A DNA stretch of 64,000 nt, from assembly GCF_023159225.1 (NCBI RefSeq), contig NC_063161.1, positions 72,258,767 through 72,322,766 of the forward strand, read 5' to 3'. Of the stretch, positions 31,069 through 41,246 are shown piece after piece. Each line of letters begins with the position of its first letter. Positions within the stretch are counted from its first letter, which is position 1. This DNA comes from Perognathus longimembris pacificus (Eukaryota > Chordata > Mammalia > Rodentia > Heteromyidae). The notes beneath the pieces were generated by a model. It saw nothing but the letters and a program-made list of their open reading frames with translations. It made no database searches and had not been told where the DNA came from. The position numbers and the translations under genes were made by a program.

Positions 31069-31083
31069 AAAAAGTCAACCAAC

Positions 31084-31675
31084 CAGAAAGAGAAACAGAT
31101 TATGATAGGATCAGTCCAGCCAGTGCCAGTGGAAGCAGAAAGGGCCATCCAAGATGGAGTCACGCTGGACAGCACTTTTGGGAGGTGGTGGAGAAAGTGG
31201 GTCACCTGGGACACACGCTGAAAGAGCAAATCTTGTCCTTGCTCTATCTTCCTCACCTCCTCCTCCTCTCCTCTTCCTTTCTCCTCCTCTCCACCATGAT
31301 GCTCTGCCTTGAGGATGCCCCTCCAAGAGACAAAGCCAAGAGACAGAGGCCTCTGAAACCTGAGCCAAAAGATCTTTACCTATGTCAGGAATCTTTTCAA
31401 AGCAACAACAAGATGGCAAGATGGCTGACATGCCCACCAAAGGCAAGTGTTGCCAGGCCTTCCTAGCCAAGCTCAACTCTGAACCAGGGTGGCTGGGGGA
31501 AGAGGGCAAGGCATCCAAGCTTCCAAATCCAAGTTCCCGGTTGATGGAGCGACTACATCTAGCTGTAGTTATGACTTTCTACCAGGAGAGGGCAACAGTG
31601 CCCTGCCATCCTATAGCAAGTTCTAGTCAGCTCCCCTGAGAAATGGTCAATGCATCAAAAATCCTTTCTACAGCC
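31084..31675. other. Unannotated intergenic sequence
   Basis: This stretch has a pyrimidine-rich part (31250-31300) and several short chance ORFs. No chemokine, exon or transposon signature was recognised. Confidence 0.4.
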
Positions 31676-31885
31676 TTTTTTTTTTTTTTTTTGGTCAGTT
31701 GTAGGGTTTGAACTCAGGGCTTGGGTGCTGTCCCTGAGCTCTTGAGCCACAGTGCCTCTTCTGGTTTTCTGGTGGTTAATTGTGGATAAGAATCTCACTG
31801 ACTTTCCTGCCTGGGCTGGCTTTGAACTGCGATCCTCAGATCTCAGCTAGGATTACAGGCATGAGCCACTGGCGTCCAGCTTTTT
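31676..31885 (-). repeat. B1/Geo composite SINE
   Basis: Reverse copy: T-run, ggtcagttgtagggtttgaactcaggg, a shortened Geo half, linker ctggtggttaattgtggataag, and B1 head ending ggcatgagccactggcgtccagc. Confidence 0.8.
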
Positions 31886-32094
31886 CTACAAGTCTTTAAG
31901 GATCTGCCTGAGGTTTGGGGTCATGGGCAATGGCTGGGGATGGGGGAAGGGCAGCTGACAGAAGAGCACAGTGTTTGACCTTCAGTTCAAGGAATGGGAG
32001 TGGAAAGTAATGAAATATACATAAAGTGATTAAGCCTATGAGATAATATCCCTGGGTGAGTTTCACCATCTAATTTATAAAGAGAAGAAATGTA

Positions 32095-32250
32095 GAGCCA
32101 TGCACCAGTGGCTCACTCATGCCTGGCTAACTTGAGGACTGAGATCTGAGGATAGTGATTCAAAGCCTGGGCAGGAAAATCCATGAGATTCTTATCTCCA
32201 ATTAGCCACAAAAATGGCCAAAAGTAGAGCCGCATGACTGTACAGAAGCC
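32095..32250 (+). repeat. Partial B1/Geo composite SINE
   Basis: Forward head and linker (ccagtggctcactcatgcc...cttatctccaattagcc) with a truncated Geo half. Confidence 0.65.
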
Positions 32251-32360
32251 TCCTTGCCTTTAAAACAGACAAAAACCTTTATTTTATTCTAGTAAAGATG
32301 CATAATAAAAATTTGACTTTTTCTGGTAACTTTTATTTTCTTTTAAAAGACAGAGACTTG

Positions 32361-32577
32361 GGGCTGGGGATATAGCCTAGTGGCAAGAGTGCCTGCCTCG
32401 GATACACGAGGCCCTAGGTTCGATTCCCCAGCACCACATATACAGAAAACAGCCAGAAGCGGCGCTGTGGCTCAAGTGGCAGAGTGCTAGCCTTGAGCGG
32501 GAAGAAGCCAGGGACAGTGCTCAGGCCCTGAGTCCAAGGCCCAGGACTGGCCAAAAAAAAAAAAAAAAAAAAAAAAA
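32361..32577 (+). mobile_element. IDL-Geo SINE (gagcgggaag subfamily)
   Basis: This forward full-length copy has a long A-tail and is flanked by aaagacagagacttg on both sides. Its diagnostic bases (cctcggatacacgaggccct, gagcgggaagaag) match the copies at 4382 and, reversed, 38918. Confidence 0.92.
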
Positions 32578-32669
32578 AGACAGAGACTTGTTCCAGACTG
32601 GAATCCTTCAATCTCAGCTTCCTGAGTGCTATAACTGTGGGATTATGCCCAAATGAAAGTTTACTTTTT

Positions 32670-33555
32670 GTGTGTATGTGTGCCAGTCCTGGGGCTTGAA
32701 ATCAGGGCCTGGGTAATGTCCCTGTGATACTTTTTGCTCAAGGCTAGTGCTGTACCTCTTTAGCCAGTTTCATTTCTGGCTTTTGGGGGGGAGGGCAAGG
32801 AATTGATAATGGGGCTTGAACCTTGGGCCTGGGCACTGTCCCTAGGCTCTTCAGCTCAAGGCTAGAACTCTACCACTTGAGCCACAGCGCCACTTCTAGT
32901 TTCCTGGTAGTTGGAGATAAGAGTCTCACAGACTTACCTGCCTAGGCTGGCTTTTAACCATAATCCTCAGATATCAGCCTCCTGAGTAGTTAGGATTAGA
33001 GTGTGAGCCACTGACCCTTGGCTATTTCTGAATAGTTTGGTGGAGAATAAGGTCTGCCCTGAAGTCATGCAGGTGCCTCCCCCTTTTTGTCTAAGTTTCT
33101 GCCCAGTACCTGCATTACTTAGGTAACTGGCACACCTGGAGGCAGTCATCTCTCCCTTCTCTGGGTCACATCCTGGACCACCCCTGTCATGCCTCCCATC
33201 AGACTGTGGGAGTGTCCTAGACTCTCAAATCACATCTGCATCTGCATCTGGCATGGCTCCACCTTCCCCCACCTTCCCTCTGCCTCTGCCCTACTTAAAC
33301 CCTGGCCAGACAGCAGCCCACCCCTTCGGCCATGGGGCTCCACCATGGGTGGAGGTGTAGCCATTCAGAATAAAGTTCTCTTTCCTGTCTGAATACCACG
33401 TGTTGTTCTCTTTATCGGTTACCAAATTAAACCTTACAGTAAGAGTCTCATGGCCTTTCCTGCCCAAGCTGTCTTTGAACTGTGATGCTCAGATCTCAGC
33501 CTCATGAGTAGCTAGGATTACAGGCATGAGCCATTGGCATCTGACTCTGAAAATT
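32670..33555 (-). mobile_element. Nested stack: SINE in SINE, then an LTR in the outer SINE
   Basis: An outer reverse B1/Geo begins at about 32680 (gtgccagtcctggggcttgaa). It is interrupted at about 32785-33025 by a second complete reverse B1/Geo, continues for about 30 bp (ctatttctgaatagtttggtgg), and is interrupted again by an LTR-like insert (about 33045-33440). It resumes with agagtctcatggcctttcc...ggcatgagccattggcatc to about 33550. Confidence 0.75.
33045..33440 (+). mobile_element. Probable LTR
   Basis: AATAAAGTTCTCTTTCC at about 33369 is followed by about 55 bp ending aaaccttaca, like an R-U5 end. The insert sits cleanly inside an outer SINE, which shows that it is a later insertion. 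The left end is uncertain and no convincing target duplication was found. Confidence 0.6.
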
Positions 33556-33621
33556 TACTATTTGAGCCATTAAGTACATTGAGAAAATTGTAAAACTATC
33601 AACACTATCCCTTTCTTCTTC

Positions 33622-33700
33622 TGGTGTTACTGGAAATTGAACTCAGGGGCATTATGCTTGCTCAGCAGGTGCTCTACTACTTGAATCACACTCTCTTTTC
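33622..33700 (-). repeat. Old ID-like monomer
   Basis: The reverse tRNA-type signature is ggaaattgaactcaggggcattatgcttgctcagcaggtgctctactacttgaatcacac. Confidence 0.5.
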
Positions 33701-35110
33701 ACCTTAACCAAGCTCCCAGCATCATTTTTCAGAACTGCCTTTATCATCCCATGAACTCTGTAACCATCATATCTACTAATGCCAATAATACGATCAATAC
33801 TATTAACAATACCAATTAATGCCAATATCTACCAATACTACTAATACTTAATAATTCCCCACTCCTCACTCTTCCCCAGTCCCTGGTAATGGACTCTCTA
33901 GAAACCAGTCTCTCTTCCTTTCTGTCCTTCCATCTCCCTGCTATTTGGTAATGACCTTGTCTCCTCATTACAAACCCCTGGGGTCGGCTGAAGTGCAGCT
34001 CCGTGGTCCATTAAGGGTCCCCTGAGGCAGAAAGGCATCCACTAATGCATTAGCACTGAGACAGAATGGCGGGGAGACCCAGGCAGCTGGCTCAGCCAGG
34101 CAGCTGCCTGCCCAAGCGGAGCTGAGCTGCTACCTCATCTTTCTCCTGATTGGTCATGCAGGTCACCCCCTCTCTTGGGCCTCTGTGACTTACTATGATT
34201 ACTCCTCTCCTCAGCCCCCATGAAAATGGTTTTTATCCAGAGCCTGCCTTAGGTGTATCACCGCACGTGTGCCACCAGCCTGGGCTGGAGAGCAGCCTGG
34301 CTCTCCCCTGATCAGCTGTGCCATCTGAGATCAGCCCATGAACCTGAAGCCTCCATTAACCCCCATTTCCTTACCAACAAAGTGGAGACTGTAATGCTGC
34401 AAGGGGTGGGGTGGGGTGGTGGCTTGACGACTCAAGATGGAAGAGAAAGGCTCAGAGCACCGTACCTAATCAGTGGCAAGTGCCAGACCAAAGTCCATTC
34501 CCACTGCCACCTGCCTTCATTGTCACAGGGACTGGGCTAAGAGGAGCTCTAGGTGACTCTCAGTGTGAGAGTCTGGTCCTCTGAGAAGTAAATCCCCACT
34601 GAGCTTTTATTATATGCAACACCCTCAGACTCCCTGCCACAAACCAGCAAATCCTGATGGGAGCCCAAGGCAGAGGAGCTTCTGCTCATGGCAGCCCAGA
34701 AATAAGAAACAGGAAGAGGCAGGACTCATATCCCCAAAGCCCCCGGAACCCACACCCTGTGACCTCACTTCTTCCAACTATGCCCGACTTCTACAGGCCC
34801 TACCACCTCCCCAAAGCACTGAGATGCAAAGGAAAGGCTCTGCCCTCATGGAAGTCATGTTTTACCAAGGAAGGTAGGTGATAAGAGATAAATATAAATC
34901 ATATCATTTCCTAATACACCAGGAAACTATAGCTTAGCACACACAAACTCCAGGGTTCCAACTCCAGCATGAGAAGGAGGAAGGGAAGGAGAGAAGGAGG
35001 GAGAGAAGGTGACCAAAGCTAATGAAGAAATTGAACAGTCAAGGTGCTGGGAGATTGGCTTCTTCAGTTTGTGTGGATGATCAGGAAAAGGCTCACTGAA
35101 AACTTGAAAT
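33700..35110. other. Intergenic sequence, mostly unique
   Basis: No exon is recognised. A possible MIR fragment lies at about 34335-34410 (catttccttaccaacaaagtggagactgtaatg), and a short purine-rich stretch at 34970-35010. AT-rich imperfect repeats of accaatact/taatacta occur at 33775-33850. Confidence 0.45.
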
Positions 35111-35123
35111 GTGAGTGTAGTCT

Positions 35124-35283
35124 TTTTTTTTTTTCCAGTCCTAGGGCTTGAACTCAGGGCCTGAGCACTGTCCCTGGCTTCTTTTTGCACAAGGCTAGCA
35201 CTCTGCCAACTTGAGCCACAGTGCCACTTCTGGCCTTTTCAATATTGTGATGCTGAGGAATCGAACCCAGGGCTTAAAGGAGA
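35124..35283 (-). mobile_element. IDL-Geo SINE, 5'-truncated
   Basis: A reverse Geo half is complete, but the ID-like half stops at gaatcgaacccagggctt, losing its first half. Confidence 0.8.
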
Positions 35284-35394
35284 TGAGGCCACACACTCTG
35301 CTGCTGTTCCAGGAAGACAATAAATAGCCTGTGTAAATGGCCTGAGGTCCAGCTTTTCTGGAGGGGTCAAGTACCTGTCTCCATGGAGGAAGCT

Positions 35395-35725
35395 GGAGGC
35401 TTTGGTGGCAAATGTCTAGAATCCCAGCAAGGTGGGAAAACTTAAAAGTCAGCAGATTGCAGGGTAGGTAGATGCTCTGGGCCAAGTGAGACCCTAGCCT
35501 AAAACTCGTGAAAAACTGGGCTGGAGTTGTGCTTCAGTATATTATGCCAGCCTACTAGGAAGCATAGATGCTGAGTTCAAACCCCAGTGTCACCATGAGA
35601 GGAGGAGGAGGATGGAATTAAATCTTCATCCTCCAGATGAAGAAGCTGAAGGTTACAGAGGTTAAGTGATTGGTACAGACCTGGCAAGTGGCTCTGGCAC
35701 CAGGACCTGAGCCAGCTCATGTCAA
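35395..35725 (+). repeat. B1/ID-like remnants and a MIR fragment
   Basis: A decayed B1-like segment (35395-35500) and a tRNA-like monomer (35515-35605, gggctggagttgtgcttcag...gttcaaaccccagtgtcacc) precede a MIR-like stretch (gatgaagaagctgaaggttacagaggttaagtgattg, 35635-35720). Confidence 0.5.
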
Positions 35726-36049
35726 AGCCGGTGCTCCTCCACATATAGGGCCTCACTCATCCCAGGACAACTTGGCTGGTGGCCCAGTGCACTTAGCACT
35801 TGGAAAGTTCCAGACTAGCATCTTCCTTGTCTGCCACTGAAAGCTTGTTAAGACAGGGCAAAATATTCCATACTAATCTACAGATGTCAGGCCAATAGCT
35901 CTCCTTTGCCACCCAGTGACCACTGCTGTGATGAGTTCTCTTTCCAGATGATAAGAATTTACATTTTTGTTGGCCCCGTGCTGTCTTCTCTGGACAATTT
36001 TGTGTGATAACACCCCAGGAATATTACCAGCTAGCACACAAAGTCTGTG

Positions 36050-36103
36050 GTGTTAGGGATTGAACTCAGGGCCTTCTACCACTGAGTTATATCCAGAGAC
36101 CTT
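36050..36103 (-). repeat. Old ID-like fragment
   Basis: Reverse short tRNA-like stretch: ttagggattgaactcagggccttctaccactgagttatatcc. Confidence 0.45.
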
Positions 36104-36399
36104 AACACTTTACCAAAGGAAATACACAGATATCAAATGAACTCATGAAAAAAAAAAAACTAAACAAACAAGCTCAGTGTTTTTAGTCACTGGGGAAATG
36201 CAAACTTAAGAACCCAATAAGACACCACCACTGGCTTACTAGGATGGCTGAGTTTAAAAGACAGAGCTCATCAAGTGAGCTCACCAAGAGAAGGATCTAC
36301 AGGAACTCTCCTGTGCCAGGGGACAAGGGGAGGGATCTGAAACACTACAACCATTTTGGAAGACAACTGGGAGATTTCTTAAAAAGTTACCTATACGAA

Positions 36400-37062
36400 G
36401 CTGAGTGCTGGTGGCTCGTGTCTGTAATCCTAACTACTCAGGAGGTTAAGACCTCCTGAGGTTAAGATCACAGTTCAAAACCAGACAGGGCAGGAAAGTC
36501 CATGAGACTCGTATCTCCAATTAACCATCAGAAAACCAGAAGTGGTGCTGTGACTCTAATGGCAGAGCTGTAGACTTGAGCTGAAGAGCTCAGGGACAGC
36601 ACCAAGGCTGAGTTCAATCCCCACAATCATCAAAAAACAATTACCTGGGGCTGGGAATATAGCCTAGTGGCACATGAAGCTACACATGAAGCTCTCGGTT
36701 CGATTCCCCAGCACCACATATATGGAAAATGGCCAGAAGGGGCACTGTGGCTCAGGTGGCAGAGTGCTGGCCTTGAGCGGGAAGAGGCCAGGGACAGTGC
36801 TCAGGCCCTGAGTCCAAGGCCCAGGACTGGCCAAAAAAAAACTAAAAACAAAAAAAATTGCCTGTACGGTCTGGAAATATGGCTTAGTGGTAGAGTGCTT
36901 GCCTAACATGCATGAAGCCCTGTGTGTGATTCCTCAGTACCCCATAACCAGAAAAAGCCAGAAGTGGTGCTGTGGCTCAAGTGGTAGAGTGCTAGAAGCA
37001 AGCCAGGGACAGTGCTCAGGCCCTGAGTTCAAGCCCCAGGACTGGCAAACAAAAAAAAAAAT
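36400..37062 (+). mobile_element. B1/Geo followed by two IDL-Geo SINEs
   Basis: Three forward elements lie head to tail: B1/Geo 36400-36630, IDL-Geo 36649-36860 (with a small internal rearrangement, ggcacatgaagctacacatgaag) and IDL-Geo 36870-37062 (older, with a deletion in its Geo half: gtgctagaagcaagcc). aattacctg and aattgcctg flank the middle copy. Confidence 0.8.
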
Positions 37063-37556
37063 TGGAAGATCCTCATTTGTATCTGGTTCTGAATTTCACC
37101 CCAGAGGTGACTCTTGGGTGCCTCCAAAACCACAAATTCCTGATTCCCACTCTTGTTTATTCTAATAAGGAGGCTTATCCCTTAATCCCTGTTTAAAGGG
37201 CTGATGTTTATTGACGCTATAAAATCTGGGCAAAGGGTCATAAATCACTTTTTCCCTCCTGTCCAGGGCAAGAGGCAAGTGCAGACTGGGCCTGGAGTGA
37301 AAATATTGGGGGATCTTTTTTTGTTTCTCTGCTGCTTGTTATTGAAAGCACTGTAAACTCCCCCTCCCCCCAATCCCTAGGCTGGGAATCCCTTTGCTCT
37401 TGCACACCCAGCTCAACAGTGGTGGCTCTGTGCCTGGGGGGGTAATCCGGACCCCATGAAACCTCTTTGACTCCATCTGGGTATGAGAAGAGACCTGAGC
37501 AGGCCAGGTCACAGCTCCTGCAATGATGGTGATTTTCTGCCAAGGGCTAGTTTTTT

Positions 37557-37757
37557 CTTTCTTTTGTGCCAGTCCTGGGGCTTGAATTCAGGGCCTGAGC
37601 ACTGTCCCTGGCTTCTTTTTTCTCAAGGCTAGCACTCTACCACTTGAGCCACAGAGCCACTTCCGATTTTTTTCTATATATGTGGTGCTGAGGAATTGAA
37701 CCCACTGCTTCATGTATGCGAGGCAAGCACTCTACCACTAGGCCATATTCCCTGCCC
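37557..37757 (-). mobile_element. IDL-Geo SINE
   Basis: Reverse full-length copy flanked by T-rich cagttttttctttctttt-like sequence on both sides. Confidence 0.82.
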
Positions 37758-37769
37758 CAGTTTTTTTTC

Positions 37770-39190
37770 TTTTTTGTTGGTTGTGGGGCTTGAACTCAAG
37801 GCCTGGGTGCTGTCCCTGAGCTCTTTATTTTGGTGCCAGTGCTGAGGCTTAAACTCAGGGTCTGGACACTGTCCCTGAGCTTCTTTTGCTCAAGGCTAGC
37901 ACTCTACTGTTGTATTCTAGGAAGTGAGAAAATCCACCAGGCACTGTTAAAGTTGACAAATGAGTTTTATTAGTTTGCAACTGCCTTGCCCCGGGCTACC
38001 CCAGAGCTAAGAGCAGTTGCAGCCTCCAGGGAGCGTGTTTATTTCCTTTCTTCCTTTCCACAGGCTTCTCCGCAGGCCTCTGTTCTTCATAGACCTCTCC
38101 CCTCTCTGAGGGACTCCTTTCCACGTGGCTGTTCGTGGACCTCCACTCTCTACGTCCACTCTGCCTCCAACAGGCCTCAGGCTCTGGGCCCCTCCACACC
38201 CCTCTTGGGTTTTCTGGGCTTGGCTCTGGCTCTGCTCCTCTGTCTGCAGTCCTTGGGCCTCTGGCTCTCAGCAGGCCTCGGCTTCCTCCATCTGCAGGCC
38301 CCTGGCTCTGACTCTCCTGTCTGCAGGCCCGGGGTTTGGCCTCCTCCATCCCGCCTTTCCTGTCTGCAGGTCCAGGCTCCGGCTCTCCTGCCCGCAGGCC
38401 CGGGCTCCCCTTAGGCCTGAGGAGAACCCAGGCACTGCTCAGCTCCACGAGGCACCTCCTGATGCCTTGCTTTCTCTGTGCCTCTCCCCTTTTCCCGGAA
38501 GTCCTGCCCACTTATATCCCCTAGCTGCCTGTAGGCTGGGGGTGGTGGTTCTGGTCCCCTCAACGTGGGACAGGATCCCCTCTTACGCTCAGCAGTGGGG
38601 CATGGCAATGATGACTACATGGGGCGGGGCTTCTCGGCCCCCCTCCCTCCCAGGTTATTACATCTATCACATGAGCTGCTTGCAGCTTTGTGTTTATGTG
38701 GTACTCAGGAACTGGACCTAGTGCATGCTAGGCAAGCACTCTACCACTAAACAACATTCCCAGCCCCCTGAGCTCTTTGTGCTCAAGGATAGCACTCTAC
38801 AGCTTTGAGCCATAGAGCCACTTCTGGTTTTCTGGTGGTTAATTGTGGATAATTCTCATGGCCTTTCCTGCTGGGCTGGCTTTGATCTGCAATCCTCAGA
38901 TCTCATCCTCCTACCTTTTTTTTTTTTTTTTTTGGCCAGTCCTGGGCCTTGGACTCAGGGCCTGAGCACTGTCCCTGGCTTCTTCCCGCTCAAGGCTAGC
39001 ACTCTGCCACTTGAGCCACAGCGCCGCTTCTGGCCGTTTTCTGTGTATGTGGTGCTGGGGAATCGAACCTAGGGCCTCGTGTTTCCGAGGCAGGCACTCT
39101 TGCCACTAGGCTATATCCCCAGCCCCTCATCCTCCTACCTTTTGATCTCAGCCTCCAGAGTAGCTAGGATTATAGTCATGAGCTACCAGA
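37770..39190 (-). mobile_element. Four-layer nest: outer SINE with two SINE insertions, one holding an LTR
   Basis: The outer reverse B1/Geo is in three pieces (37770-37825, 38768-38917, 39127-39190). An IDL-Geo (37826-38767) sits in it with the duplication cctgagctcttt on both sides. That IDL-Geo is itself split by an LTR (37908-38662). A second IDL-Geo (38918-39126, gagcgggaag subfamily) sits in the outer B1 head with the duplication tcatcctcctaccttt. Confidence 0.85.
37908..38662 (-). mobile_element. ERV LTR (755 bp) inside an IDL-Geo SINE
   Basis: The ends on the plus strand are tgttgtattc...ggttattaca, so TG...CA termini, with tctac and tctat as an imperfect 5-bp duplication. On the minus strand GATATAAGTGGG (TATA-like, about 38505) precedes a GC-rich block and an AATAAAA signal (about 37960). 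The middle (38215-38415) holds imperfect repeats around ctgtctgcaggcccgggctc. The open frames here are by-products of that GC-rich repeat. Confidence 0.75.
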
Positions 39191-39384
39191 GACCTGTTAG
39201 GCCACAGTTCTTTGCAGGTGGCAAGCGCCTCTTTAGTAACCCTCCCCATCTGCTTTCCTCCCCCTCTCCCACCCTCTTCCCTCACCCTCAACTGGTTCTA
39301 CCACAGCTCCTTCCCTTCCTTTCTCCTTCAGACCTACTGGTGTGAACAATGGCCCTTGGTCACATTTTTGTACATAATTTCATC

Positions 39385-39655
39385 TGTGCTCTATCACTTG
39401 AGCCACACCTCCAGCCCTGCTTTTTTTGCTGGTTATTTTAGAGATAGAGGCTCCTGGCTGGCTTCAAACTGTGATCCTCCAGATCTCAACTTCCTGAGTA
39501 GCTAGAAATACAGGTATGAGTCACTGGCACCTTATCATAGCTTTTAACTGATGTCACTTAAATTTTTTGTGGTCTTGGGATTCAATCTTTGCCTGCCAGG
39601 TGCTTCACTACTAAAGTCAAGTCCCCAGTGCTCACACCCGGGTTGTTTTGTTTTG
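39385..39655 (-). repeat. Old B1-like and ID-like fragments
   Basis: Reverse B1-like remnants (39410-39528, ggctggcttcaaactgtgatcctcc...gagtagctagaaatacaggtatgag) precede an ID-like remnant (39570-39640) and a short (GTTTT)n. Confidence 0.5.
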
Positions 39656-39857
39656 TTTTTTAACACCCAGCTCTTTTAAAATAGGATCCCGGTGAGTGCA
39701 CAGAAGGGACCAACCTAACTCTCCAAGGGAATTCAAGTTACAAAAGTGAATTCTTTGTTACGCAACTACAGCCCCAGAGCAATTCTTCAGTTCCAGACAC
39801 TGATGCTTCACCTGCCCCCACTCTTCCTTAGCCCTAGCTCTGTGTGTGTGTGTGTGT

Positions 39858-39958
39858 TTGTAAAAGTGTCTTGGGCCCGGAACTCATGGTCTGGGTGACC
39901 TCTGTCTGCTTTTTTGCTCAAGAGCGCTCCATCACTTGAACCACAGCTCCAAGTTAAG
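39858..39958 (-). repeat. Geo-half remnant with (TG)n
   Basis: Reverse remnant (gaactcatggtctgggtgacctctg...ttgctcaagagcgctccatcacttgaaccacagctcc) following a short TG run at 39840-39858. Confidence 0.5.
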
Positions 39959-40195
39959 AAACCCAAGCTTATTAACCTACACTTCCCAGAGGTGATGGCT
40001 CTTTCTCCCCTCCTCCACTCCAGATCCTCATTGTCCCTCTCCTCCTGCCAGCTTTCCTCTCCAGTTCTAATTGGGTCGGGGACCATTCGTTTTAGCCAAA
40101 GCCACCAGTCGCTCCCCACTACTTGGCCAACTCTTGCCCCCTCTTAGTTTTCAAGTCAATGATTTTTACTTTTCTAGCCAAAAGTGACACAGAGA

Positions 40196-40221
40196 CAGAG
40201 AGAGAGAGAGAGGAAGGGAGG

Positions 40222-40257
<36 letters not shown>

Positions 40258-40312
40258 GAAAGGAGGGAGAGGGGGAGGGAGAGGAGGAAGGGAGGGGGAA
40301 GGAGGAGAGCAG
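40196..40312 (+). repeat. (GA)n-rich low-complexity tract
   Basis: About 115 bp of gaga/gggagga repeats with interspersed cagaga. It lies about 0.8 kb upstream of the HIP1 promoter core. Confidence 0.85.
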
Positions 40313-40476
40313 AGCACGACTGCCCCGGAAAGCTGGGGGGCCTTGGGGTCCACCTCCAGGAACGGAAAATACGATCACCGGATCCTTAACGCTCGTGGTT
40401 CATTCCACGGCGTCTCAAATACATGTGTATGTGCAAAGTGCACATATATGCTATATATAATATGTATGTTTGTATA

Positions 40477-40495
40477 CACACACACACACACACAG
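40477..40495 (+). repeat. (CA)n microsatellite
   Basis: About nine CA units upstream of HIP1. Confidence 0.85.
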
Positions 40496-40539
40496 CGAAT
40501 ACACTCACAAGGGATTCCCGGCTTGGTAGCCTAGGCTTC

Positions 40540-41126
40540 GTAGGGAGGCAGTCACGGTGGGTCCCCGAGGGCCGGGCCTCCCGCCCGCCGCGCCCCCCCC
40601 CCCGGCGCCCCCGCTCGCCCCCGGGCCCCAAAGCAAGGCCCTCCCAGGCAGTTCTCAGGCGGGCCGGGATTCCCGGGGGCGGGGGAAGGCTCCATGTCCC
40701 ATTCCCGCCACCAGGCCCCGCCGGCATCCACGCCGGTGAAGCGGGCGGAGGAGCGGAGGAGCGGACTCAGCTAGCGGCCGAGGAAGGGGCACGTGCTCGA
40801 GAGGGGCCGGGCAAGTGGGGCGGGTCAGGGCAGCCCGCCAAGCCCCGCCCCTCCCCTCCCCCGCCGTGGTGACGGACGTGCCTTCTGGCCAGTCACGGCG
40901 CGTCTGTGGCCCTGCAGGCCAGCCCGGCGGGGAGAGCGGAGCGGCTCCTGAGGGGGCGGGGAAGTCCGCCGATGGGGGCGAGGCCTCCTGGCAACAGACG
41001 GCACTCCCAGCCAATAGGAGGCGGGAACCCACCTCTTAGCGCCGGATCCCCGCGGGCAGGGCGGGGCAGGCTGCGCCGCGGGGATCCCGGCGGCCGCGGG
41101 CCCCTGACTCGGCTCGGTGAGGCAAC
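40540..41126 (+). promoter_or_regulatory. HIP1: HIP1 CpG-island promoter and 5' UTR
   Basis: A CpG island covers about 40540-41700. Upstream of the ATG are GC boxes (tggggcggg about 40816, ccccgcccc about 40843), an E-box-like gcacgtgc (40789-40796), a TGACG half CRE (about 40870), an RFX-like cctggcaac (about 40987) and a CCAAT box (41011-41015). No TATA box is seen. The transcription start probably lies between the CCAAT box and the ATG, but it is not directly visible. Confidence 0.75.
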
Positions 41127-41246
41127 ATGGACCGAATGGCCAGCTCCATAAAGCAGGTTCCCAACCCACTGCCCAAGGTGTTGAGCCGGCGTGGGGTCGG
41201 CGCCGGGCTGGAGGCGGCAGAGCGCGAGAGCTTCGAGCGGACTCAG
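41127..41246 (+). CDS. HIP1: HIP1 coding exon 1 (huntingtin-interacting protein 1, partial)
   Basis: The exon encodes 40 codons: MDRMASSIKQVPNPLPKVLS, then RRGVGAGLEAAERESFERTQ. This matches the human HIP1 N terminus as I recall it, with I for M at residue 8. It ends in phase 0 at a consensus donor (CAG/GTGAGG). HIP1 is an endocytic adaptor: an N-terminal ANTH domain binds phosphoinositides, a coiled coil binds clathrin light chain and HIP1R, and a C-terminal THATCH domain binds actin. Only the leader before the ANTH domain is here. The ATG is chosen for family agreement and because it follows the CpG-island 5' UTR. The rest lies beyond the right edge. Confidence 0.95.

Larger units (their letters stand above)
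22636..31070 (+). mobile_element. LINE-1, structurally full length, inactivated
   Basis: The element runs from gaggaagatggcgcc (a YY1-like aagatgg motif near the start, as in other L1 promoters) to an AATAAA-type end and short A-tail. It is flanked by aaaaagtcaaccaac at 22621-22635 and 31069-31083. In order: 5' UTR of about 2 kb, broken ORF1, a spacer of about 40 bp, broken ORF2, and a 3' UTR of about 600 bp. Later insertions are three IDL-Geo SINEs and one solo LTR. Without them the element is about 7.2 kb. It cannot be autonomous because both ORFs carry frameshifts and stops. Confidence 0.95.

Noticed and set aside
31382..31639. Possible CC-chemokine exon (KGKCCQAFLAK)
   Set aside because: Only the adjacent cysteines fit; no signal peptide exon, no conserved third and fourth cysteine spacing, no splice sites matching CCL24 or CCL26.
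38125..38721. 198-codon Cys/Leu/Pro-rich ORF
   Set aside because: It lies within the GC-rich repeat part of an ERV LTR and runs out into a SINE; the periodic ctgtctgcaggcccg words explain the open frame.
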